Source: Lepidodermella squamata
Lineage: Eukaryota; Gastrotricha
Length of the DNA stretch: 64,000 nucleotides
Reading direction: 5' to 3'
NCBI GenBank assembly: GCA_047495785.1
Contig: JBLDXI010000030.1
Span: 868,001 to 932,000 of the forward strand
Part shown: piece by piece, positions 56,683 to 64,000 of the stretch
Numbering within the stretch: position 1 is the stretch's first letter
How the letters are laid out: each line of letters opens with the position of its first letter
Position numbers and translations under genes: made by a program
The notes under the pieces: generated by a model
The model's database searches: none
Told to the model about the DNA's origin: nothing
Seen by the model: the letters and a program-made list of their open reading frames with translations, nothing else

Positions 56683-57633
56683 GTTTTTTTTCAGAATGCT
56701 TGGACCTGTTTCTAACTGGCGAAGGAGAGCGGAGTTGAGTTTTCAAGAGAGCAAATATTTGCCGAATCGCCGATGTTATCGATTTCCTATCAAGGTGGCT
56801 ATATATCTATCTATCTATCTGCGCGCTTTTATGTTTGCTCTTGCCGATTTCAGACTGTTTGCTTGAATACGTACCATAAGAAGCAGTGTGGGCGATATAA
56901 GGACTTGCGATTTACGTCACAGGCTCAGATGCTCACGAGTCAACGGTCAACATATTCTGATTGGTAAGTAGTAATATCCACAATGCACCCGCATGTTGTT
57001 TTTAGTTTTATTTATCAATGGATCATAACGAAACCGTTTGTAGTATCCTTTTTACTGAATTCCATGAACATACCACGTTCGAGAGGGACTGCAGTCAGCG
57101 CTGTGAAATTCTAGTCTGGCATTTAGAAGACTAATTACAACGTAATGAGACCGATATGCATCCCAATTTCAATTTCTGAATACGGCGGTTTCGCTGATCA
57201 ACGTGGGAAGAAAGCAATGATACTGGGGGCGAATTCGAATAGTAAAGCCAGTTTAATTTGCTCACTATGAACTATGAACGGCTATCATTCCCGGAATGGT
57301 GCGTAAAATAACGATGAATATTGACATAACATTCTGACAACCCTAATGTGACTCGCTACTGTGTACACACAGGCGAAATGCCAGTACTTCTGGCCTTAAT
57401 TAGCTATAATCCATAATATAATTCCTGTTGGATGGTTATTCCCACAGGATCAATACAGTTTAGCGTTTAGTTCGTTGTAATTAATGAAAAAACGCGATTC
57501 CATGCTGGGGTGACAGGAAAACCTTTCATATTCTGATCCAGTCACCACACTGTATCGATCGATTTGCGAAACTCACAGCTTGGAGCTCCAGCGTCAAACA
57601 ATCTCATTTGTATTTTCTCAAATAAAGGGATCA
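56683..57633. other. Intergenic with short TATC microsatellite
   Basis: Divergent spacer between two receptor genes. A short (ATCT)n run lies at about 56800-56820. No gene was recognised. Confidence 0.5.
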
Positions 57634-58875
57634 ATGTATTCGAGCATTATCTTCGTAGCTTACACGTTAACGCTCACAGTAGCTCAAATGCTAGAGGGGA
57701 ACAAGGGGAACATTTCAATAAGCAACTATGTAAGAGACCACGTCTTCAGAAGCTGCCCGGCTTTGACGTCTCATTTCCTACCTAATGAGCACTTTGCCTA
57801 TAGCAATAGCAGCGACCTGCTGTCAGTAAACGTTGGTCTGACACTTTACCGCTTTGTTTCAATCGATGACGTTCAGCAAAGGCTATCTCTATTGGCAATG
57901 CTAACGGTTACGTGGGACCTTCCATGCCCAGAAATGATCTGCGAAGACATCCTACCGGAAAATGCCTGTAACGCTATGCGGCCAGAAAACTTTCAGATCT
58001 TAATGCCAATCAGAGAAGTTTGGATTCCGGACTTGGTCCATTTTTCCGCTTATAATTCACCATTTCTTAAAGCTGGGTAATTTGAATGATGTATTCGTTA
58101 ATTGATTAGCATCATCTATTTTTCAAGATGGCGTGATAACGTTTGGCTCTACCCATTTCAGAGAATGAGAAGCGAGTACTACATAACAGACCGATTCGAT
58201 GTGTTCTGCACATCGTTCAGCTACAGGAAGTTCCCATTTGATACGCAAGAATGCTCGCTGGTCTTCGAACCGAACGAGAAATCAACTCAGATTGCTTATC
58301 AAGTCTCACAGTTCGAAGTAGACTCATCTGCTCGGGATTCCTTCATCTCGAGCACAGAAATTTGGGATCTGGTCGAGCCGTTAACTTTCAATATTACAGT
58401 TAATCATCAAATGAACAATTCCCTACCTTACCACCACATGACCTTCACGATAAGATTCAGTCGTAAAAGCGGCTATTACATTTGCAACGTTTTCGTCCCA
58501 ACAATCGCACTTTTCGCACTTCAAATCATTTGTCTGATCGCGAATCCGCAAAATTCGGACCGTTCTTCGTTTTGCGTGATGGTTGTTCTGTCTTACTCTG
58601 TTATTTTCACAATGATCTACGACATGATTCCGAAAACATCTGAGCACGTCTACCTAGTCTACATGATAGCTGTTAAATTTGTCGCAGCTGTCTTGATTAC
58701 GTCCTACGTATGCTTCAGTGCTGGCTTTCTGAGAAAGCTCAAGCGCAAGACGCTGAAAATCGGTAAGGGTAAAAGTATTGCGTTGATTCGATTCGCAGAC
58801 TTTGCTTTAGCTGCTTCTGCTGCTTTGATTGTTACGGTTTGCGATTTTACCCTTTTCACGCTCATGCTGTCATGA
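57634..58875 (+). CDS. Cys-loop ligand-gated ion channel subunit (396 aa, 2 exons)
   Basis: The start at 57634 is chosen since it opens the leader MYSSIIFVAYTLTLTVAQ; an in-frame ATG 18 codons earlier is less likely. Exon 1 57634-58076, intron 51 bp, exon 2 58128-58875, joining as AGWRDNVWLYPF, the same intron site as at 36302, 40416 and 54349. SCPALTSHFLPNEHF; LYRFVSIDDVQQRLS; WDLPCPEMIC..ILPENAC; loop A VWIPDLVHFSA; Cys-loop CTSFSYRKFPFDTQEC (14 inside). M2 is DRSSFCVMVVLSYSV with Met at 6' and Asp at 20', unlike the Thr and Gly of its siblings. M3-M4 loop is short, basic and lysine-rich. Confidence 0.91.
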
Positions 58876-59230
58876 TGCCAGCATTGCGTTGTTCATCCTC
58901 TATGTGGTGATAATCGATTCAGCCTGACATTACATCTGTCAATAACATTTTTCTCTCTTCTCGCTGCTTCAATAAAACCATGGTTCGGCTTTTCCGATTA
59001 CGCAGAGGGGTTTGTGAACATTATTCAACGTTATTTTTACTCCATGAAATTCCAAAGTAACTGCGCATTCTGCTTTGCCAATTTCTAAAATGAACTGTCG
59101 AATTCTAAGGGTCAAAAAGAAAAAATCAATTTTCTGGTAATTTATTTGGGTAGCGGAGAGCTGTTGAAATTGTTCAATACCAGCTGCACAATATTGAATT
59201 ACTGGTTCCACAACAGTAAGATCAAACAAT
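58876..59230. other. Intergenic, no gene seen
   Basis: Convergent spacer; AATAAA at about 58971 may end the plus-strand receptor transcript. Confidence 0.45.
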
Positions 59231-60397
59231 TTAAGACAGCATTAGCGTGAAAAGAACTGCGTCAATTATCATTACAGTCACGCCTGCCGCTGAAGCCACC
59301 ATTAGGTCCAGAAGCCGATGCATTGGTATTTTCAACGATTTATGCAGTTTAACGACACGAGATTTCACAGAGGCAGATATAGTAGGACTGAAGCAGGTAT
59401 AGGCTGTGATAATGACTGCAACGACGAATTTGACTGCTATCATGTAGACAAGGTAGACGTGATCGGAAGTTTTTGGCATCATGCCAAAAATCAGCGTGAG
59501 AAATACAACGTAGGAAAGCACAACAGTTACGCAAAACGATGATTGGTCCCTGTTTATGGGCTCGGCAATCAAAGAGACGACTTGAAGGATGAAAAGCGTA
59601 ATGGTTGGTACGAAGATGTTGCAGACGTAGTAGCCACTTTTGCGGCGGAAGCGGATTGTCATGTTTACTCGACTAACACTAATCGTCCCGTTAGCCTGCA
59701 CAGATGTATAGTTGCTATATTCGAGTGGCTCGACAACCGACCAAATGTCAGTATCCACGATGAACGAACCGCTAGCTGACGAGTCGATTTCAAAATGACG
59801 GACGTAGAAGGCTACGTCACTTAGAAAATCAGCTGCTTCAAAAACTAGCGAGCATTTTTGGGTGTCGAAGGGGAATTGGCTGTACTTGAAATCAGTGCAG
59901 GAAACGTCGAAACGGTCGAAGATGACGAAAACTAATGTCCTGGAGACAAAAGGATAGATCCAGACCTTATCACTCAATTGGCGATTGAAAACAGGCGAGT
60001 CACTCGCAGTCAAATGAGATACACCTGGCGTCCAGATATCCAATGCTGAAACGAGGAAGAACAGCCCATTAGGATTCGGTATTGCGCACTCTGTTTCGGA
60101 TAGTAAATCTATGCATTTTGGGATTTCGCATGGCAATCCCCACTTGAAGACCAGATAAGCAAGTAAAGACAGCCTTTGTTCCACATCGTCGATTCCTACG
60201 AAACGATGCAATGCCATCGAGACATTCACAACCACCGGTCTGCTGTTGTTGGAGTAAACCGCTTGATCAGTGGGTAAGGATTTCGACAGAACGGCCGGGC
60301 AATGCTCAGCGAATTTCGCCTCCAGCTTGCCAGCCGTCGACAAAGCAGCTTCTGTCGACGCAAGCTCGCCCATCAGCAAAGCTAGCAGGAATTTCAT
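59231..60397 (-). CDS. Cys-loop ligand-gated ion channel subunit (388 aa, intronless)
   Basis: Single-exon subunit beginning with the leader MKFLLALLMGELAST. HCPAVLSKSLPTDQAV; LHRFVGIDDVEQRLS; WGLPCEIPKC..LLSETEC; loop A IWTPGVSHLTA. The usual family intron site (before SDKVWIYPF) is uninterrupted. Cys-loop CTDFKYSQFPFDTQKC (14 inside). M2 is DQSSFCVTVVLSYVV: the 0' position, nearly always Lys or Arg in cation channels, is Gln. M3-M4 loop about 25 residues with KSRVVKLHKSLK. The neighbour at 61212 is a tandem duplicate on the same strand, sharing the intron loss and the 0' Gln. Confidence 0.92.
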   Translation of the reverse strand: MKFLLALLMGELASTEAALSTAGKLEAKFAEHCPAVLSKSLPTDQAVYSNNSRPVVVNVSMALHRFVGIDDVEQRLSLLAYLVFKWGLPCEIPKCIDLLSETECAIPNPNGLFFLVSALDIWTPGVSHLTASDSPVFNRQLSDKVWIYPFVSRTLVFVIFDRFDVSCTDFKYSQFPFDTQKCSLVFEAADFLSDVAFYVRHFEIDSSASGSFIVDTDIWSVVEPLEYSNYTSVQANGTISVSRVNMTIRFRRKSGYYVCNIFVPTITLFILQVVSLIAEPINRDQSSFCVTVVLSYVVFLTLIFGMMPKTSDHVYLVYMIAVKFVVAVIITAYTCFSPTISASVKSRVVKLHKSLKIPMHRLLDLMVASAAGVTVMIIDAVLFTLMLS

Positions 60398-61211
60398 GAT
60401 ACCCTGTGATATTTGCTATAGTATATGTTTGAAATAACTCTCAGGCTGCTATACAGTAGTTTTGCGTTAAGCCGGACTATAATAAGCCGGATTTGCGTTA
60501 ATACGGACAACTTTGCTTGGCTCGTACCGATGACTTTACGTACAAAAAGTTGCATTAAGCCGGACTTTCATTTAGCCGGACAAAATTGTCTGGCGCGGGT
60601 CGTGTCCGGCTAAACGCAAAACTACTGTATGTGTGCTGGTGCGTAAAATACATGGAACCTTCATACCAAATCCTCGAACCTATTTCCGCAATGATCATAG
60701 ATATCGATTGAATTGCAACATTTTTCCTCGAGATCTGCGAATTATAATCTTGCATGATACCTATTGCTCTTGTATGATAGTCGACAGTCATCCAATTTAG
60801 GTCAACCACTCAAGAGTGGAGAGGGTGAGACAATTCTGACCCATGATCGCGTTAAATCTGCAACGAGAAACAACATTTATTTTTACATTTTTCTTTCAAT
60901 AAATCGGATTTAGGCTTGTTTACATCCATTTCATATTGGCAAGTACTAATTCTTTTGCTTTTGCCCCTTCGACGTTTAAAATCCGCTTTCCGCTTATCAC
61001 TCGTGACCTTGAAGCGAATGTAAACAGGCCTATTCAACGGTAATCCGAATTATTCAACGTCGCAAGCGACATCTCATGAATCAAAGATCAAGCGAAGTTT
61101 ATAAAAAAAGTCATGATTTTTAGATATTTCAAGATTAAGGCGACGGATTTGCGACAGATTGGAATATGAATTGGACCGAGTTGTGCATTTTAGCAAAAGG
61201 ATTGGAAGACT
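60398..61211. other. Intergenic with a pogo-like MITE
   Basis: Spacer between two same-strand receptor genes; apart from the element at 60454 no gene or RNA was recognised. Confidence 0.5.
60454..60627. mobile_element. Tc1/mariner (pogo-like) MITE, 174 bp
   Basis: The ends CAGTAGTTTTGCGTTAAGCCGGAC and the inverse GTCCGGCTAAACGCAAAACTACTG pair over about 24 bp. The element is flanked on both sides by TA (60452-60453 and 60628-60629), the target duplication of Tc1/mariner. Internal GTTA..CGGAC repeats resemble the ends of pogo/Tigger-type elements. There is no coding capacity. Confidence 0.85.
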
Positions 61212-62390
61212 TCAAGATAACATCCGGGAGAAAAGAGCAGCGTCCATAGCCATTACAATCAGGCCTGCCGCTAAAGCCACCGCCAGGTCAAGAAAACGAT
61301 GCAAAGGCATTTTAAACGATTTATGCAGTTTGACAACGCGAGCTTTCACAGACTCAGTGATACTGGGGCTGAAGCAAGTATATGCCGTGATTATAACTGC
61401 AACGACGAATTTAACCGCTATCATGTAGACAAGGTAGACGTGAGCCGATGTTGTTGGCATCATGCCAAAAATCAAGGTCAGAAATACCACGTAGGAAAGA
61501 ACAACAGTCACACAAAACGAGGATTGGTCCCTGTTTATGGGCTCTGCTATGAGGGAAACGACTTGAAGGATGAACAGTGTGATAGTTGGGACGAAGATGT
61601 TGCAGACGTAGTAGCCACTTTTACGCCGAAATCGAATGGTCATGTTAACTCGGCTAACACCATACGCTCCTTTATCCTGCAAACATGCATAGCTGCTGTA
61701 CTCGAGTGGCTCGACAAGTGACCATATATCAGTATCAACGATGAAGGTATCTTGGGCGGAGACATCGATATCAAATGATTGAAGGTTGAACTTCACGTCT
61801 TTTAGAATTTCAGCGGATTCAAAAACTAGCGTGCAGGCTTGCGTATCAAAAGGGAATTTCCGATAGCTGAAATCCGTGCACGAGACGTCGAATCTGTCAA
61901 AAATGTAGTAACCCATTTCACGACCACGAAATGGAAAGGTGTAGACCCGTTCACCTATTTTGCGATTGAAAACAGGCGACCCAAAAGCAGTCAAGTGATA
62001 GATCCCAGGAGTCCAAATATCTAACGCCGATGTCATGAACGAGAGCCCGGCCGGATCGACAGTCTTGCACTCCGTTTCAGATAGCAAATCGGTGCATTTA
62101 GGAGTTTCGCATGGCAATTCCCAATTCAGAGCCAGAGATGCGAGTAAAGACAGCTTTTGATCCACATCGTCGATTCCAACAAACCGATGAAGGGCAATTT
62201 TGATGTTGACGACAAGCGGGCCACTTCTGTTAGAATGGAGCGCTTGTTCCAACGTTAAACTTTTAGAACGAGCTGCTGGGCAAAATTTAACGTATTTCGC
62301 CTCGAACTCTTCAGCAGGCGAAAAAGCAGCTCCCATTGAAGATTGCCCAACTACACTAAACGTGCTCAGTATAACTATAAGCGATACCAT
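61212..62390 (-). CDS. Cys-loop ligand-gated ion channel subunit (about 392 aa, intronless)
   Basis: The frame is open up to 62510, but ATG at 62390 opens the leader MVSLIVILSTFSVVG and is preferred; upstream in-frame ATGs would add 40 hydrophilic residues. FCPAARSKSLTLEQAL; LHRFVGIDDVDQKLS; WELPCETPKC..LLSETEC; loop A IWTPGIYHLTA; Cys-loop CTDFSYRKFPFDTQAC (14 inside). M2 DQSSFCVTVVLSYVV with Gln at 0', as in the gene at 59231. M1-M3 are almost identical to that gene, while the segment before loop C differs. No intron at the family site. Short basic M3-M4 loop, M4 ends LFSRMLS. Confidence 0.9.
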   Translation of the reverse strand: MVSLIVILSTFSVVGQSSMGAAFSPAEEFEAKYVKFCPAARSKSLTLEQALHSNRSGPLVVNIKIALHRFVGIDDVDQKLSLLASLALNWELPCETPKCTDLLSETECKTVDPAGLSFMTSALDIWTPGIYHLTAFGSPVFNRKIGERVYTFPFRGREMGYYIFDRFDVSCTDFSYRKFPFDTQACTLVFESAEILKDVKFNLQSFDIDVSAQDTFIVDTDIWSLVEPLEYSSYACLQDKGAYGVSRVNMTIRFRRKSGYYVCNIFVPTITLFILQVVSLIAEPINRDQSSFCVTVVLSYVVFLTLIFGMMPTTSAHVYLVYMIAVKFVVAVIITAYTCFSPSITESVKARVVKLHKSFKMPLHRFLDLAVALAAGLIVMAMDAALFSRMLS

Positions 62391-62646
62391 GTCGGTTAAG
62401 GTTAAGCTTTTCGATCTGGAAGCAAGCATTCTCCGTTGATGATTGCTCGTTAAATAAAGCTCATCGATCAAGCAAACCATCGCGTCAAATTTCCTGTTAA
62501 ACGTTGGCATGGATTTAACTCCACGGAAATCAAGATACCAAGATAGTCATCGTGAATCGTGAGCAATTTAATCTCACTTCTGCACCTTGCACTCTTCTAG
62601 CTCTTGAACTATAGCCAGAACTACAGATTTTCGCGTTTCGCCTCTA

Positions 62647-63499
62647 CAGGGTGTTCGCGTAGTAATACTCTAACTAAATTTAGATGAGATCGAAGTCCAA
62701 GCTATTTTTAGTTGCACTAATGATGCGGCGTGGTTATTATTTTTGTCTTAGTCTGGTCAACAAATTTTGTCAGTCAGCAAATTTTTTATTTGCAATAAAA
62801 ATCAAGATTAAGATGCCTCGATACCAACAATATACTGCTGTGCAGCGTGCCGAAATGGTAGAACTGTATTTCACTAATGGTAGTAATGCTCACGCAGTCG
62901 AGCGAATTTTCAAAGAAAAATATCCAAAATCAACCCTCACCTACCACACGGTTCTCTACCAAGTGAAAAAACTGCGGGAATCAGGGGATTTAAAAGATCA
63001 TAAACAACCAGGTCGTTCTCCAAGTGTTGTCACCCCTGACAATGAAAACAAAGTCCTTGAATTCATTGAATTGAACCCGAAGGCCTCGCTGACTGAAATG
63101 TCGCGAACGTTGATTATCGGGAGAACATCGATTCACAAAATTTTATCCCTAAACAATTTCCACCCGTACAAAATGGTTTTCACCCAGGCTCTGCAAGTCG
63201 AAGATTACCAGAAAAGGGTAAATTTCTGCAACTGGCTGCTAGAAAAAGAGGACGATGAGCTGGAACATTTTTTGACGCAAATTCTTGTCGGCGATGAGGC
63301 GCTGTTCCGTGTGAATGGCTACTTCAATAAGCAAAATGTTCGTTATTGGTCAAAGGCTGGCCAAAATCCTCATGCGGTAATCGATGCAAATGATCAGAGC
63401 GCTGAGAGAGTAATGGTTTGGTGTGGCATATGGGGGGATAGCGTGATTGGCCCATTCTTTTACGATCGATCTGTAACAGGACAATCTTACTTGGAAATT
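62647..63499 (+). mobile_element. Truncated Tc1/mariner transposon with transposase fragment
   Basis: The element starts with CAGGGTGTTCGCGTAGTA right after a TA at 62645, a typical Tc1/mariner end. The transposase frame starts at ATG 62813 (MPRYQQYTAVQRAEMV) and carries two helix-turn-helix blocks, linked by a PGRSPSVVTPDN hook-like stretch, then the start of the DDE domain with the first catalytic aspartate in LVGDEALFRVNG and the typical RVMVWCGIWGDSVIGPFF. Homology stops after GQSYLEI at 63499, before the second and third catalytic acids, so it is inactive. The open frame runs on into sequence of the opposite-strand SANT gene. Confidence 0.85.
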
Positions 63500-63857
63500 G
63501 GCGACATTTCCTATACATTCGTTGCGCTTTCGACACGATTTGATCTTCAGTGCGTCCAGGAAAACGAAGTAAAAACCACTTGTCCCGCTTTTCGTACCGT
63601 CGGACACGCCCGATAGTCGGATATGCACCGGCTTTCACGCACGCATCAACAAATAGGCTGATGTCCGTAACTTCATCTTCAGTCCATGAAGAATTTGAGG
63701 AAATCACTAAAAATTGAATTTTAAAATTTGTAACCTTAATGAAATAACCCTTACGGAGCTCAGCAGCCTCCATTGCATCTTCTATTACTGGAGGAGGTGG
63801 AGGTAAGCCTAATCTTTCAAAACGCGGCTGTTCCGGTTGTTGTTTTTTTGGAGCCAT
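63491..63857 (-). CDS. SANT/Myb-like domain protein, 5' part, abutting a transposon
   Basis: The frame begins MAPKKQQPEQPRFERLGLPPPPP and, after a likely 48-bp intron (63707-63754, GTAAGG to TTTTTAG, removable without frame change), gives SSWTEDEVTDISLFVDACV..KWFLLRFPGRTEDQIVSKAQRMY, a single SANT/Myb-type helix-turn-helix. This is found in chromatin and transcription proteins and in some J-domain co-chaperones. The frame continues to about 63491, where a GTAAGA donor is formed inside the transposase reading frame, so any further exon would lie beyond the inserted element, or the gene was truncated. Whether it is functional cannot be told. Confidence 0.6.
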
Positions 63858-64000
63858 GTGCGGATAAAAACTTATGCGAAATTTTACGGAAAATTTTTAA
63901 ATGACGCACATATACCGGGGTTTTTATAGCGCAGTGGCAATCGCCCAGATCGTTCAGATCGGACAGATCGCACGGTTCTGCACGTCTTGCCAACGTTTTT

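Noticed and set aside
62391-62510. 40-residue upstream extension of the receptor at 61212
   Set aside because: It would place hydrophilic residues ahead of the leader; the start at 62390 gives a standard signal peptide.
63927-63990. tRNA or tRNA-derived SINE
   Set aside because: TAGCGCAGTGG fits a box A, but the expected box B (GGTTCGAATCC type) is only GGTTCTGC and no cloverleaf could be drawn.

Overview
The window is nuclear DNA from a small, compact-genome invertebrate. Introns are mostly 46-60 bp with GT-AG (once GC-AG) borders, many genes have one exon, and AATAAA signals lie close behind stop codons. The proteins (Cys-loop receptors, a class C GPCR, CUB/EGF/sushi modules, a CYP2-clan P450, a papain-like protease, Ly6-like GPI proteins) are metazoan. 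I cannot name the phylum; nematode, tardigrade, larvacean or small lophotrochozoan would all fit the compactness. All exon joins below were read by eye from splice signals, reading phase and paralogue comparison.

Layout. 1-6376: two minus-strand Cys-loop receptor genes only 18 bp apart, then a P450 and a third receptor gene on the plus strand. 6465-31630: a minus-strand cluster of five Ly6-like genes, split by a 16.9-kb array of about 95 copies of a 178-bp satellite (9672-26553); introns and spacers on the right side are full of small inverted-repeat elements, one nested inside another. 31855-34852: an orphan multi-pass membrane protein and a cathepsin-like protease. 35872-62390: the main receptor region, with nine more Cys-loop genes on both strands, interspersed with a double-knottin secreted peptide, a hAT-transposase-derived gene, a secreted ankyrin-repeat protein and a GABA-B-like receptor. 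62647-63857: a truncated Tc1/mariner element joined to a SANT-domain gene.

The standout is the Cys-loop family: twelve genes in 64 kb. Most share a 14-residue Cys-loop (13 is canonical), four extra extracellular cysteines, no tryptophan at the loop B position, no vicinal-cysteine loop C, and an M3-M4 loop of only about 20-25 residues. One gene (48750-52717) is a 1182-residue chimera in which sushi, EGF and CUB-like modules precede a complete pentameric-channel subunit. The Ly6-like proteins, the double-knottin peptide and the secreted ankyrin protein are secreted or surface proteins encoded next to the receptors. In other animals Ly6 and knottin folds are common modulators of such receptors, so a functional link is possible, but here it is inferred only from proximity.
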